Shown here piece after piece: positions 8,676-17,935 of a stretch of DNA of 64,000 nucleotides (the stretch's first letter is position 1; every line of letters starts with the position of its first letter). The stretch lies in contig NZ_CP044972.1 of NCBI RefSeq assembly GCF_010104355.1, positions 2,170,001 to 2,234,000 on the forward strand. Direction: 5' to 3'. The notes below the pieces were generated by a model. That model saw only the letters and a program-made list of their open reading frames with translations. It did no database searches and was not told where the DNA came from. This DNA is from Hydrogenophaga sp. PBL-H3. GTDB lineage: Bacteria > Pseudomonadota > Gammaproteobacteria > Burkholderiales > Burkholderiaceae_C. The position numbers were made by a program, and so were the translations under genes.

Positions 8676-9881
8676 TCAGACCCTTTCGACAATGGTCGCT
8701 ATCCCCATGCCGCCGCCCACGCACAGCGTGGCCAGTCCATAGCGCAGCTGGCGGCGGTGCAGTTCGTCGACCAGCGTGCCCAGGATCATGGCGCCGGTGG
8801 CGCCCAGCGGGTGGCCCAGGGCTATGGCGCCACCGTTCACGTTCACCTTCTCATGCGGCACGCCCAGCTCCTTCATGAACTTCATGGGCACGGCGGCAAA
8901 GGCTTCGTTCACTTCGAACAGGTCGATCTGGTCGATGGTGAGGCCAGCCTTGACCAGCGCTTTGCGCGCCGCCGGCATCGGGCCGGTGAGCATGATGGTG
9001 GGGTCGGCGCCCGAGAGCGCCACCGCGACGATGCGCGCGCGCGGCGTGAGGCCGTGCGTCTTGCCGGCGGCCTCGCTGCCGATCAGCACCGCGGTGGCGC
9101 CATCGACGATGCCCGAGGAGTTGCCCGCGTGGTGCACATGGTGGATGTGCTCGACCTGCGGGTAGCGCTGCAGCGCCACGGCATCAAACCCCATGCCGCC
9201 GAGCTGCTCGAACGCGGGCTTGAGCGCGGCCAGGCCCTCCATCGTGGTGTGGGGCTTGATGAACTCGTCCTCAATCAGGATGGTCTGGCCCAGGAAGTCG
9301 GTCACCGGCACGACCGAGCCCTTGAAGTAGCCCGCCGCGCGCGCGGCCGCGGCGCGCTTCTGGGATTCGAGCGCGAAGGCGTCCACATCGTCGCGGCTGA
9401 ATCCTTCGAGCGTGGCGATCAAGTCCGCGCCGATGCCCTGAGGCACGAACAGCGTGTCGCTGTTGGTCTGCGGGTCCTGCGCCCAGGCGCCGCCATCCGA
9501 ACCGATCGGCACGCGGCTCATGCTTTCCACGCCGCCGGCCACCACCAGGTCTTCCCAGCCGCTCTTCACCTTCATGGCCGCCATGTTCACCGCCTCCAGG
9601 CCCGAGGCACAGAAGCGGTTGAGTTGCACGCCCGAGCAGCGCCAGTCCCAGCCGGCCTTGAGCGCGGCCACCTTGGCAATCACCGAGCCCTGCTCGCCGA
9701 TGGGCGAGACCACGCCCATCACCACGTCGTCCACTGCGCCAGTATCGAAGCCGTTGCGCAGCTGCAGTTGGGTCAACACGCCGGCGAGCAGGTCGATCGG
9801 CTTGACCTCGTGCAGGCTGCCGTCTTTCTTGCCCTTGCCGCGCGGCGTGCGCACGGCATCGAATACGAATGCTTCGCTCAT
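8676..9881 (-). CDS. Acetyl-CoA C-acyltransferase (thiolase, FadA/FadI-like)
   Basis: This 401-residue thiolase carries the acyl-accepting Cys91 in NRFCASG, the base His357 in GHPLGATG and the second Cys387 in CVGGGMG. It cleaves 3-ketoacyl-CoA with CoA to acetyl-CoA and a shortened acyl-CoA. It precedes the FadJ-type gene on the same strand, 171 bp apart, across the repeat cluster. An upstream SD-like GGAGACACC precedes the ATG at 9881. Divergent from it is an acyl-CoA dehydrogenase, so all four beta-oxidation steps are encoded between 6330 and 11143. Confidence 0.93.
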   Translation of the reverse strand: MSEAFVFDAVRTPRGKGKKDGSLHEVKPIDLLAGVLTQLQLRNGFDTGAVDDVVMGVVSPIGEQGSVIAKVAALKAGWDWRCSGVQLNRFCASGLEAVNMAAMKVKSGWEDLVVAGGVESMSRVPIGSDGGAWAQDPQTNSDTLFVPQGIGADLIATLEGFSRDDVDAFALESQKRAAAARAAGYFKGSVVPVTDFLGQTILIEDEFIKPHTTMEGLAALKPAFEQLGGMGFDAVALQRYPQVEHIHHVHHAGNSSGIVDGATAVLIGSEAAGKTHGLTPRARIVAVALSGADPTIMLTGPMPAARKALVKAGLTIDQIDLFEVNEAFAAVPMKFMKELGVPHEKVNVNGGAIALGHPLGATGAMILGTLVDELHRRQLRYGLATLCVGGGMGIATIVERV

Positions 9882-9979
9882 GGTGTCTCCTGGGGGAATG
9901 CGGATGCCGCGACTCAGTATAGACTTTTGCCAAGCACTTGCTTTGTCAAATTCCGTCCTCCAGTCTGATAGGTGACACC

Positions 9980-11143
9980 ATGATCGAACGCACCCTGTTC
10001 AACGCCGACCACGAAGCCTTTCGCGACAGTTTTCGCAAGTTCGTCGAGAAAGAAATCGCCCCGCACCACGAGGCCTGGGAGGAGCAAGGTTATGTGGACC
10101 GGGCGGTGTGGAGCAAGGCCGGCGACAACGGTTTTCTGTGCATGACGCTGCCCGAGGCGTATGGTGGCTCCGAAGCCGACAAGCTGTATTCGGTGGTGCA
10201 GATGGAGGAGATCGCGCGCACTGGTTTCAGCGGCATCGGTTTCGGCCTGCACAGCGAGATCGTGGCACCGTACATCCTGCACTACGGCACCGAGGCGCAG
10301 AAGCAGAAGTACCTGCCCAAGCTGGCGACTGGTGAGATGGTGGGAGCCATCGCCATGAGCGAGCCCGCTGCCGGCAGCGACCTCCAGGGCGTGAAGTCCA
10401 CCGCCATCAAGCAAGCTGATGGCAGCTACCTGCTCAACGGCAGCAAGACCTTCATCACCAACGGCTGGCACGCCGACCTCGTGATCGTGGTCGCCAAGAC
10501 CGATCCGAGCGCAGGTGCCAAGGGCACCAGCCTGCTGCTGGTGGAGCGCGGCATGCCGGGCTTCGAGAAAGGCAAGCGGCTGAAGAAACTGGGCATGAAG
10601 GCACAGGACACCTCCGAACTTTTCTTCGACAACGTGAAGGTGCCGGCGGAAAACCTGCTGGGTGGTGCCGCGCACGAAAACCGCGGCTTTGTCTGCCTGA
10701 TGGAGCAACTGCCCTGGGAGCGGCTGCAGATTGCCATCGGGGCGGTGGCGGCGGCGCAGGCTGCGATCGACTGGACGGTGCAATACACGAAAGATCGCAA
10801 GGTGTTCGGCCAACCGGTGGCCGCGTTCCAGAACACACGCTACAAACTCGCGGAGCTGCAGACCGAGGTGCAGGTGGCGCGCGTGTTCGTCGACAAGTGC
10901 TGCGAGCTGGTCAGCGTGGACCAGCTCGACACGGCCACCGCCAGCATGGCCAAGTACTGGTGCTCCGACCTGCAGTGCAAAGTGATGGACGAGTGCCTGC
11001 AGCTGCATGGCGGGTATGGCTACATGTGGGAATACCCCATCACCCGCGCCTACGCCGACGCACGCGTGCAGCGCATTTACGGCGGCACCAACGAGATCAT
11101 GAAAGAAGTGATCTCGCGCGGCATGGGACTGGGCGGGCGCTGA
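9980..11143 (+). CDS. Acyl-CoA dehydrogenase, long-chain/isovaleryl type
   Basis: The 387-residue flavoenzyme performs the FAD-dependent first step of beta-oxidation, passing electrons to ETF. Family motifs MSEPAAGSD and TFITNG are present. The C-terminal position that holds the catalytic Glu in medium-chain enzymes is Gly here ([11 protein letters not shown]), whereas LPWERL supplies Glu247 in the preceding helix, the base position of LCAD and isovaleryl-CoA dehydrogenase. ATG at 9980 was chosen after the SD-like AGGTGA; the frame is open further upstream to 9938 without a better signal. It is divergent from the thiolase gene. Confidence 0.92.
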   Translation: MIERTLFNADHEAFRDSFRKFVEKEIAPHHEAWEEQGYVDRAVWSKAGDNGFLCMTLPEAYGGSEADKLYSVVQMEEIARTGFSGIGFGLHSEIVAPYILHYGTEAQKQKYLPKLATGEMVGAIAMSEPAAGSDLQGVKSTAIKQADGSYLLNGSKTFITNGWHADLVIVVAKTDPSAGAKGTSLLLVERGMPGFEKGKRLKKLGMKAQDTSELFFDNVKVPAENLLGGAAHENRGFVCLMEQLPWERLQIAIGAVAAAQAAIDWTVQYTKDRKVFGQPVAAFQNTRYKLAELQTEVQVARVFVDKCCELVSVDQLDTATASMAKYWCSDLQCKVMDECLQLHGGYGYMWEYPITRAYADARVQRIYGGTNEIMKEVISRGMGLGGR

Positions 11144-11167
11144 CGGCCCGCCCACCCGCGCGCCGGC

Positions 11168-12175
11168 TTACTTCTTCGCCGCTTCCGTCAGCCGGCGGCC
11201 GAGCGAGATGGCGTAGGGCGCGGCGCGCGCATTGAGCACCGGGTCGGCCGAGGGCTTGATGCCGGCGGGCAGCACCAGCGGGTTGAAGGTCATGGTGTCG
11301 CAGGCGCCGCCCATGCCCTCGCTCACTTTGTCGATCACCAGCTTGCCAGCCGAGACCACGGTGCGCGCCTCTGGCCAGGTCAGTGTCGGGTCGGTCAGGT
11401 TGTCGCCGGCTTCGGCGAGCTGCAGGCGGAAGTCGAACGACACGGGGGCTTTGCCCACACGCTCGCGCAGCTCGCCGGCCAGGAACTCGTCGCCCATGGT
11501 CTTCAACTGGTCTTCGGTGAGTCCGAGCACGCCGGCCTCGGGCGCAAACTGCCAGCGCGCGAAGCGGCTCTTGCCTGGTGTGGTTTCAAACTCGAACGCG
11601 TTCACACCCCAGAAATTCACAGCGCCGTAGCTCGCAGGCACCGGCGCTTGCGCGAGGTACGCGCCCTGGCGCGTGGTGTCCGGGTTGGCGGTGCTGAAGG
11701 CCTTGATCTTCTCGGGGTCGGCCTTGCCGGTGGCCGGGTCTGCGGTGCGGGCCTGCACAAACGGCGCGAACTGCTCGGGCTTGCTCACGAAGAACACCGG
11801 TGCCGAGATGTTGGCCATTTGCCATTGCTCACCACCGGGCAGCTGAAACTGCAGCGCCAAGCCACGCACCGTCTTGCCCTTGTCGCTCGCCTTGGGGCTG
11901 CCGCCACCGACCGAGAAGCGGGCCACCACAGGAATTTTGTCGCCCTTGAACACCGAGGCGCGCGAGAGCTCGCGGCCGGCAGCGCTGCCGATGAAATGGC
12001 CGCTCGCGCAGATGCCCTTGGCGCCCGAGCGCCGCGAGCCCGGTTGCGGGCCGGCCAGGCCTTCCAGCGCATTGACCTGGGATTCCGCCAGAGAGGGCTG
12101 GGCAAAGGCGGTGGGCGTCAGGAGTGAGCTGCCCAGGGCGGCAGATACGGCGGCGGCAAGAAGCAGGGGTTTCAT
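11168..12175 (-). CDS. Exported catalase-family peroxidase (SrpA-like)
   Basis: A signal peptide of about 25 residues (MKPLLLAAAV..., cleavage near AFA-QPS) precedes a catalase-fold domain; total length 335. The C-terminal RAAPYAISLGRR holds the Tyr expected to ligate heme. In this family an RxxHAKG-type segment normally supplies the distal histidine; here it reads RRSGAKG, with Gly51 at that position, so peroxidase activity may be altered. The ATG at 12175 begins the signal peptide; the upstream in-frame extension is rejected. It is divergent from a LysR-family gene, with a palindrome in between. Confidence 0.83.
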   Translation of the reverse strand: MKPLLLAAAVSAALGSSLLTPTAFAQPSLAESQVNALEGLAGPQPGSRRSGAKGICASGHFIGSAAGRELSRASVFKGDKIPVVARFSVGGGSPKASDKGKTVRGLALQFQLPGGEQWQMANISAPVFFVSKPEQFAPFVQARTADPATGKADPEKIKAFSTANPDTTRQGAYLAQAPVPASYGAVNFWGVNAFEFETTPGKSRFARWQFAPEAGVLGLTEDQLKTMGDEFLAGELRERVGKAPVSFDFRLQLAEAGDNLTDPTLTWPEARTVVSAGKLVIDKVSEGMGGACDTMTFNPLVLPAGIKPSADPVLNARAAPYAISLGRRLTEAAKK

Positions 12176-12267
12176 CGTGGAGTGCCTTTCGGTGGTGACT
12201 TTGGTGGTGCACCTTGCAACCACCTGTGCGGTAGTCGGCACTTCTGGGCCGTCCTTACACCCGGCAT

Positions 12268-12279
12268 CGAAATATTTCG
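12268..12279. promoter_or_regulatory. 12 bp perfect palindrome between srpA-like and lysR-type genes
   Basis: CGAAATATTTCG is a perfect AT-rich palindrome in a 185 bp divergent intergenic region, as expected for a LysR-type or redox regulator operator. Only its position and symmetry support this. Confidence 0.45.
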
Positions 12280-12360
12280 GCCCTGATTCGTTCCTCCCCA
12301 TTCAATATTTGTAGTTAAAAAGTATGATTCGTCAGCTTTTTGTCTTGGGGAGGGTGGAAG

Positions 12361-13341
12361 GTGAAAAACGTCGACATCAAACAACTGGCGCTGTTTTGTG
12401 AGCTCATCGAGAGCCAGAGCCTGACCGAAGCTGCCGCGCGCATGAACATCACGCCCTCGGCCGCCAGCCAGGCGCTCACCCGCTTGCGCCATGTGCTCAA
12501 CGACGACTTGTGCGTGCGCGAGAAGAACCGATACCAGCTGACACCCTATGCCGACGGCGCATTTGCTGTCTTTCAGCAGATGGTCGGTTTGTGGAAGGAC
12601 GTGAGCAACAGCGCCTGGGCGTTTGACCCGTTGCAATGCGATGCCCACATCATCATGTCGTGCTACGACGCTTTCGGCGAAACCGAACTGGCCGAGTTGT
12701 ACCGCAGCATCCTTCGCAAGGCGCCCAGCCTGAGTCTGGACATTCATGCGCCAGCCAACGGACCTCAGGACGTCGACGCCTTGCGCGGTGGTGATGTCGA
12801 CGTCGTCTGCAGCCACTACGAGCCACCTGTCGATGCGCGCGATCTGTACGTGGAAACTGTCAAGCATTTCCAGATCACGCACTGCTGCATCAACGTCGAC
12901 CATCCTCGCATCCTCGACACCCTCACGCTGGAGCAGTACCAGTCCGAGGAACACCTGCTGATCACTTTTCTCAAGCGCCACGGTGGGCGCCGCAGCCCCA
13001 TCGACCTGGAGCTTGAAGCCCGCGGGTTCACGCCCCGGCGAACGACCATCGTGAACTCATGGCACCTGTGTTCGGAGTTGCTGGGTCGCACCGACAGGCT
13101 CGTGACCACCAGCCAGCAACAGGCTCGGCAACTGGTGCGCAGCAACCCGAAGATCCGGTGCATTCCGCTGCCCACCGACTTCGACTGGCCGACCATGCCC
13201 GTCAACATGATCTGGCATCAGCGCACGCACAACAGCAAGCCGCACCGGTGGTTGCGTTTGCAGTTGCGCGAGTTTCTCTCCCTGGTGTCGGAGGAAGATG
13301 TGCCAGTCGCCGACGCCTCGATGACTTCCGGCGCGTCTTGA
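12361..13341 (+). CDS. LysR-family transcriptional regulator
   Basis: The 326-residue protein has an N-terminal winged HTH (about residues 5-62, with TEAAARMNITPSAASQALTRLR) and a PBP2-type effector domain from about 90. It resembles LeuO/NodD-like LysR members. The GTG at 12361 directly follows an SD-like GGAGGGTGGAAG; a TTG at 12340 would add seven residues. It is divergent from the exported catalase-like gene and is a natural candidate regulator of it. The cognate inducer is not predictable. Confidence 0.88.
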   Translation: MKNVDIKQLALFCELIESQSLTEAAARMNITPSAASQALTRLRHVLNDDLCVREKNRYQLTPYADGAFAVFQQMVGLWKDVSNSAWAFDPLQCDAHIIMSCYDAFGETELAELYRSILRKAPSLSLDIHAPANGPQDVDALRGGDVDVVCSHYEPPVDARDLYVETVKHFQITHCCINVDHPRILDTLTLEQYQSEEHLLITFLKRHGGRRSPIDLELEARGFTPRRTTIVNSWHLCSELLGRTDRLVTTSQQQARQLVRSNPKIRCIPLPTDFDWPTMPVNMIWHQRTHNSKPHRWLRLQLREFLSLVSEEDVPVADASMTSGAS

Positions 13342-13376
13342 GACCTCTTTGAACCCGTGGCTTGCGCCCGCCGGCT

Positions 13377-13781
13377 TCAATTCAACAGTGCGTCCATTTC
13401 ACGCAGTTTTTGCACGGCAACCGGTTCGCTGATCTTTCGGCACATCAGGTCGAAGCATTCGAAACGCAAGTCGTGAATGGTGGCGAGGTGAGAGGCTGAA
13501 ATGATCTTCAGGTAGAGCCGAAGGTCCCGATGTGACATGCTGACGATGTGTGTGCCGAGCATGCTTCCCAGCAGCTTCTTGAGTTGTTCGAGCCTGATGT
13601 GTTCACACGCCACCTGCGTCGGGCTGTGTTCACTTGACGTGATCTTTCGAAGCCATTCGCGAAAGCCGGTGTTGAAGGTGCTGTTGCCGGGTCTTGCCGG
13701 CCCGTGCATCTGATCAAAATGCGAGAACGATGGCTGTGCGATAAGGCGTTGAGCGCCGTGCATTGGACCTTTGTTTGCCAT
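13377..13781 (-). CDS. Hypothetical protein (orphan)
   Basis: The 134-residue protein is not recognised. It is basic and His/Met-rich at the N terminus, has a predicted helical middle (WLRKITSS..., LEQLKKLLGSMLG) and two Cys near residues 107 and 112, and shows no signal peptide or membrane segment. The second ATG (13781) is chosen because GGAGG lies six bases upstream; the first ATG abuts the GGAGG. Sampled GC is about 53 percent, below the roughly 65 percent of neighbours, which suggests acquisition or weak selection. It lies between the LysR gene, which converges on it, and a lone ABC ATPase on the same strand. Confidence 0.65.
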   Translation of the reverse strand: MANKGPMHGAQRLIAQPSFSHFDQMHGPARPGNSTFNTGFREWLRKITSSEHSPTQVACEHIRLEQLKKLLGSMLGTHIVSMSHRDLRLYLKIISASHLATIHDLRFECFDLMCRKISEPVAVQKLREMDALLN

Positions 13782-13924
13782 GTGCATCCTCCATTGACTG
13801 CGTTGCCGATGGAAGGAATTTAGAAGCGAGCAGGGCAGGCGTCCATTTCGCAGATGGCGATGGCACTTTCGTGAAACTGAATAGCGAAAATCAATCGCGC
13901 ACCATCAAGAGGGGCGGTAGCCAA

Positions 13925-14560
13925 CTACGTGCCGAGCAACAGTTGGGTCCCCAGCCTGATCCCGTCGGGAGGTGAGTGGTCGGCCAGCACCCAGGCACGA
14001 TCGGTGTGCCGCGAGGCTTCGTGCAGTAGCGCGTTGAGAAAGCGGATGGATGTCAGATCCAGTGCCGCGAAAGGCTCGTCGATCAGCGTGAGGGCGGTAC
14101 CTGCCGCAAAGGCTGCGCTCAGCCAGACCTTGCGTTTGCTGCCAGCCGACAGCATGTACATCGGCTTGTCGATGTGGGGATCCAGCGCAAAGCCACGTGC
14201 GAGCTCCAGCGCGGTGTCCAGGTCGAAGCTGGGGTAGCGCGATGTGAGTGTGGCGAACCACACCTGCGCGCTGGTCGCATCGAGCGCATCGCTGCGTGGC
14301 TCGGTGCGGAAGACCTGGGCCCTGTAGGCATCAGCGTGCGTGTTCAAGTCGGTGTTGCGCAGCACGAAGTTCCCGCTGTGGGCGCGCAGCTCACCCGCGA
14401 GCAACATCAGCAGGGTTGTCTTGCCACTGCTTTCCTCGCCATGCACCGCCGAGACGCCAGCGGGAACTTGCAGGTTCAGGTCTTGAAACAGCGGGATGTC
14501 CGGCCAGCCGAAATGCAGGCTTTTGACGTCAAGAATGTGGGTGTGTGGGGGTGGTGTCAC
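13925..14560 (-). CDS. Stand-alone ABC transporter ATP-binding protein
   Basis: This CcmA-like small ATPase (about 211 residues) has Walker A GEESSGKTT, a degenerate signature LSAGSKRK in place of LSGGQ, Walker B LTLIDEP, D-loop AALD and an H-loop ADH. The Q-loop appears to carry Glu (RTEP) rather than Gln. No permease is adjacent: an orphan gene follows and a bactofilin gene precedes on the same strand. The GTG at 14560 starts close to the nucleotide-binding fold; an ATG at 14608 would add 16 residues, and neither has a strong SD. Transported substrate is unknown. Confidence 0.8.
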   Translation of the reverse strand: MTPPPHTHILDVKSLHFGWPDIPLFQDLNLQVPAGVSAVHGEESSGKTTLLMLLAGELRAHSGNFVLRNTDLNTHADAYRAQVFRTEPRSDALDATSAQVWFATLTSRYPSFDLDTALELARGFALDPHIDKPMYMLSAGSKRKVWLSAAFAAGTALTLIDEPFAALDLTSIRFLNALLHEASRHTDRAWVLADHSPPDGIRLGTQLLLGT

Positions 14561-14667
14561 GGCTGGGTGCCCGATGCTCTTCGGGCGCCAAGCATAGCGC
14601 CGCCCCATGCGTGCGACGGCTCAGGCGAGCGGGTCACCCGATCCCGCCGCCCCGCCAGTGCAAAAAA

Positions 14668-15231
14668 TCAGGCTGCCAGGGCCATCGCGTGCTTGCTGGT
14701 GGCCTTGTTGCCGGCGCTCACCGAGCATTCGATGTCGCCGGAGAGCTGGCCGCCTTCCTCGATCACCACCTTGCCGTAGCGGATGCGCCCGGTCACCTTG
14801 CCGGTGGAATAGATCACCAGCTTGTTGCGCACGGTGAGGTTGCCATCGAATACGCCGCGGATTTCAGCAATGTCGATCTCGGCAGAGCCCTTGAACTCAC
14901 CTTGCTGGGCGATCTGGATCACCCGTGAGTCCATGGTGGCCTCGACCATGCCTTCGACCACCAGCGTGTCGCAGTCGGTGATCTCCACGCCTTTGAGCTT
15001 GATGTTCGGGCCGACGGTGAGTTTGCTGCCGCCTTCGGGGATAGAACTTGCTGCGCTGGTGGTGGTGCTGGGTGTCAGGTCCGCATCGGTCGTGGCCTGA
15101 GATGGGGCGGCGGTCTGGGCCTGGGGCTGCGCGACAGAACCACTGGTGGCTTGTCCGTAGCGCGGTGTCGCCATGCCGGTGTTCAAGGGTTTGGGTTGAT
15201 CGATGTCGCGTTTGCCAAAGTGCAGTGCCAT
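14668..15231 (-). CDS. Bactofilin family cytoskeletal protein
   Basis: The 187-residue protein has a Pro/Ser/Thr/Gln-rich disordered N terminus (to about residue 70) followed by the beta-helical bactofilin core with the typical VEGMVEATM, GSAEIDIAEIRGVFDGNLTV-like repeats and GRIRYGKVVIEEGGQLSG. Bactofilins self-assemble into nucleotide-independent filaments that position cell-envelope or chromosome machinery. The ATG at 15231 has GGAG five bases upstream; the frame is open to 15327 but lacks support. No peptidase of the M23 type that often accompanies bactofilins is next to it. Confidence 0.9.
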   Translation of the reverse strand: MALHFGKRDIDQPKPLNTGMATPRYGQATSGSVAQPQAQTAAPSQATTDADLTPSTTTSAASSIPEGGSKLTVGPNIKLKGVEITDCDTLVVEGMVEATMDSRVIQIAQQGEFKGSAEIDIAEIRGVFDGNLTVRNKLVIYSTGKVTGRIRYGKVVIEEGGQLSGDIECSVSAGNKATSKHAMALAA

Positions 15232-15333
15232 GCCAGCTCCTTCAAAAAGTGAAGCACTGATGCTAAGTGTGGCGTGGCTTACATTCAGGTGGGTTCCGTA
15301 AGAGGGGTAACGAGATGAACCGTACATGCGGTT

Positions 15334-16248
15334 TCATTTTTCCGCGGATGAGCGCTTGCGATTTTCCATCTCGCGGATCAGCGCGCGTGCTTCGTCCCCC
15401 TCCGGAATCGGTTTGCCGCTGTCGCGCCATTGCACCGCGTCCTTGAACCCGGCCTCCTGCGCATGGCGGCGGAACCACACACCTTCAGGGTTGTGCCGCG
15501 TGATGCCGTCGAACACCGTGGCCATCATCTGGGTCTGCTCCAGGCCCATCGCGAGCATGACCTGGTTGACCACCATCTTGTGCATGGCCAGGTGCGAGCG
15601 CGGCACGCCGGCGATGCGTTCGGCCAACGCCATCGTCACGGCTTCCAGCCGGTCCCATGGCACGGCCTCGTTGGCCAGGCCCCAGGCGGCCGCAGTGCGA
15701 CCGTCGATCACGTTGCCGGTGAACATCATTTCCTTTGCCCGCAGGGCACCCAGCCGGTAGGTCCACATGGCGGTGGTGGGGCAGCCCCACACACGGGTGG
15801 GCATGTAGCCGATGCGTGCGTCATCGGCCATCACCAGCAGGTCGCAGCACAGCGCGATGTCGCTGCCACCGGCCACCGCTGCGCCGTGCACCTTGGCGAT
15901 GGTCGGCTTGGGGCTGCGCCACAGGCTCATGAAGTCTTCGGTGTTGCGCTTCATGTAGGCGTAGTCGACCATCGGATCCCAGGGCGCGCGCTCCTGCTGG
16001 CAGGGATGGTCGATTTCGCCTTCGCCGAATTGCGAGAGGTCATAGCCACCGCAGAAGCCCTTGCCGGCGCCCTCGACCACGATCACGTGCACCTCGTCGT
16101 CGGCGTTGGCCCAGTCCACCGCGGCGCGGATCTCGCGTGGCATCGCGTCGTTGATGGCGTTGAGGCGCTCGGGCCGGTTGAGCAGCAGACGCGCCACGCG
16201 GGGCTGGTGGGCGTCTTTGTCGATGCGCAGGGTGGTGTAGGTGGGCAT
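15334..16248 (-). CDS. Crotonase/enoyl-CoA hydratase family protein
   Basis: The 304-residue crotonase-fold protein has the oxyanion-hole segments [13 protein letters not shown] and [14 protein letters not shown]. The Glu expected after the GGG-type turn is Asp here, and the second catalytic position lies in MPTRVWG without Glu, so the reaction may not be simple enoyl hydration. The C terminus is longer than canonical by about 40 residues. ATG at 16248 has a GGAG upstream. It is divergent from the FAD monooxygenase gene across two operator-like palindromes, so it probably shares regulation with that catabolic cluster. Confidence 0.85.
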   Translation of the reverse strand: MPTYTTLRIDKDAHQPRVARLLLNRPERLNAINDAMPREIRAAVDWANADDEVHVIVVEGAGKGFCGGYDLSQFGEGEIDHPCQQERAPWDPMVDYAYMKRNTEDFMSLWRSPKPTIAKVHGAAVAGGSDIALCCDLLVMADDARIGYMPTRVWGCPTTAMWTYRLGALRAKEMMFTGNVIDGRTAAAWGLANEAVPWDRLEAVTMALAERIAGVPRSHLAMHKMVVNQVMLAMGLEQTQMMATVFDGITRHNPEGVWFRRHAQEAGFKDAVQWRDSGKPIPEGDEARALIREMENRKRSSAEK

Positions 16249-16311
16249 GTCGTGTCTCCGGGTTGTTTTTTTGATGATAACCAAGGGCATTGTCTGTGGC
16301 TCGAGAAAACG

Positions 16312-16353
16312 GTTGCGCACACAACCAATCGGCTATACAGTTGCGCACGCAAC
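16312..16353. promoter_or_regulatory. Paired operator-like palindromes flanking a -10 box (probable MarR sites)
   Basis: Two 14 bp elements, GTTGCGCACACAAC (16312-16325) and GTTGCGCACGCAAC (16340-16353), start 28 bp apart; the second is a perfect 6-2-6 inverted repeat. TATACA (16334-16339) lies between them as a possible -10 for the monooxygenase gene. The MarR gene at 18119 is the obvious candidate binder. Confidence 0.65.
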
Positions 16354-16372
16354 AAAACCGAAACAGCCTCCC

Positions 16373-17935
16373 ATGACCTTGCCTGCCCATGTTCCCGTGT
16401 TGATTGCCGGTGGCGGCCCCGTCGGTCTGACCCTGTCAGCCTTGCTCTGCCGCCAGGGCATTGCCAACCTCGTGATCGAGGCCGACGAGAGCTACTGCAG
16501 CGGCAGCCGCGCCATCTGCATGTCGCGCCGATCGCAGGAGATCCTGGGCTGGGTGGGTGCCGACAAGGCTCTGGTGGCCAAGGGCCTGAGCTGGGTGGGC
16601 GGGCGCAGTTACTGGCGTCAGACCGAAGTGCTGCACTTCCAGATGCCCAGCGAGCCCACACAGCGCTTTGCACCCATGGTCAACATCCAGCAGTTTTATG
16701 TGGAAGAGTTTGCGCACCAGTCTGCGCAGGCGGCAGGTGCTTCACAAGTTCAATGGGCCAGTCGAGTGACCGAGGTGAAGCCTCACGTCGACGGGGTCGA
16801 GGTGGAGGTGAGCACACCCGAAGGCCCGCAGACCCTGCACGCCGACTGGCTGGTGGCCTGCGACGGTGGGCGCAGCACGGTGCGCGAGCAACTGGGCCTG
16901 CAGCTCGAAGGCACGCAGTACGACGGCAAGTACGTGATCGTCGACGTGGTGCAGAAGACGCGGCGCGCGGTGGAGCGTCTGGCGTGGTTCGATCCGCCGT
17001 CCAACCCCGGCTCCACCATCCTCATGCACCGCCAGCCCGACGATGTGTGGCGCATCGACTATCAGATCCGCGACGACGAAGATCCGCTGGAGGCGGTGAA
17101 GCCCGAGAACGTGTTGCCGCGTGTGCAGAGCCACCTGAGCATGATCGGCGAAAACGAACCTTGGGAGCCGCTGTGGATCTCGATCTACAACGCCAAGTGC
17201 CTCACCTTGCCGAGTTACCGGCACGGGCGTGTGCTGTTCGCGGGTGACGCCGCGCACCTGGTGCCCATCTTCGGTGTGCGCGGACTCAACTCCGGGCTGG
17301 ATGACGCAGGCAACCTGGCCTGGAAGCTGGCGCGGGTGGTGCGGGGCCAGTCACCGCACACGCTGCTCGATTCGTACTCCACCGAGCGCGTGCACGCCAC
17401 GCGCGAGAACATCGCCTATGGCGCCAAGAGCACCGAGTTCATGGCGCCGCCCAACTTTGCTTACCAGCTCATGCGCGAAGCGACGCTGCGGCTGGCCGAG
17501 GGCGATGCACAGGTGCGTTCGCTCATCAACCCGCGCCAGTCCACGCCCATCACCTACGTGGGATCACCGCTCAATGCGGCGCAGGTTGATGTGTGGACCA
17601 GCGAGCAGGCGGCACCCGGCGCACCCGCGCCCGAGGCCTTGTTGCAGGACGGGCCGGGCAGCTTTCACCTCAGCAGCCGTTTCGGGCGCGACTTTCTCGT
17701 GCTCGCGTTCGGTCCCACGGGTCAGCCGGCGCCCGCCGTGTCAGGCCTTGAGTTGCTGAACATCGATCCCGCCATGGACATTCACGTGCAGGCCTGGCAG
17801 CGCTACGGTTTGCCTTCGGCCACCGACACGGCCCTGGTGCTCGTGCGGCCCGACGGTTACGTGATGGGCCGATGGCAAGGCCACAACCTGGCACCTCTGT
17901 TGCAAACCCTGACCACCACCGGAGTGTCCGCATGA
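16373..17935 (+). CDS. FAD-dependent aromatic monooxygenase (MhpA/PheA/TfdB-like)
   Basis: The 520-residue protein is a class A flavin hydroxylase: GGGPVGLTLS at residues 13-22 binds FAD ADP, the DG motif appears as ACDGGRSTVR near 165, and the GD motif as LFAGDAAHLVPIFGVRG near 290. The C-terminal thioredoxin-like domain seen in phenol hydroxylase-type enzymes is present. Such enzymes hydroxylate phenolic substrates using NAD(P)H and O2. It overlaps the small downstream gene by 4 bp and is followed by a MarR regulator, forming a catabolic operon. The ring substrate is not determinable here. Confidence 0.87.
   Translation: MTLPAHVPVLIAGGGPVGLTLSALLCRQGIANLVIEADESYCSGSRAICMSRRSQEILGWVGADKALVAKGLSWVGGRSYWRQTEVLHFQMPSEPTQRFAPMVNIQQFYVEEFAHQSAQAAGASQVQWASRVTEVKPHVDGVEVEVSTPEGPQTLHADWLVACDGGRSTVREQLGLQLEGTQYDGKYVIVDVVQKTRRAVERLAWFDPPSNPGSTILMHRQPDDVWRIDYQIRDDEDPLEAVKPENVLPRVQSHLSMIGENEPWEPLWISIYNAKCLTLPSYRHGRVLFAGDAAHLVPIFGVRGLNSGLDDAGNLAWKLARVVRGQSPHTLLDSYSTERVHATRENIAYGAKSTEFMAPPNFAYQLMREATLRLAEGDAQVRSLINPRQSTPITYVGSPLNAAQVDVWTSEQAAPGAPAPEALLQDGPGSFHLSSRFGRDFLVLAFGPTGQPAPAVSGLELLNIDPAMDIHVQAWQRYGLPSATDTALVLVRPDGYVMGRWQGHNLAPLLQTLTTTGVSA

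Noticed and set aside
8494..8742. 82-codon plus-strand frame through the repeat cluster
   Set aside because: It consists of repeat sequence and has no coding support.
7953..9968. 671-codon plus-strand open frame antisense to the FadJ-type and thiolase genes
   Set aside because: High GC produces long open antisense frames; the minus-strand genes have clear domains and catalytic residues.
11130..11154. GC-rich hairpin between the acyl-CoA dehydrogenase and catalase-like genes
   Set aside because: No U-tract on either strand, so it is not called a terminator.
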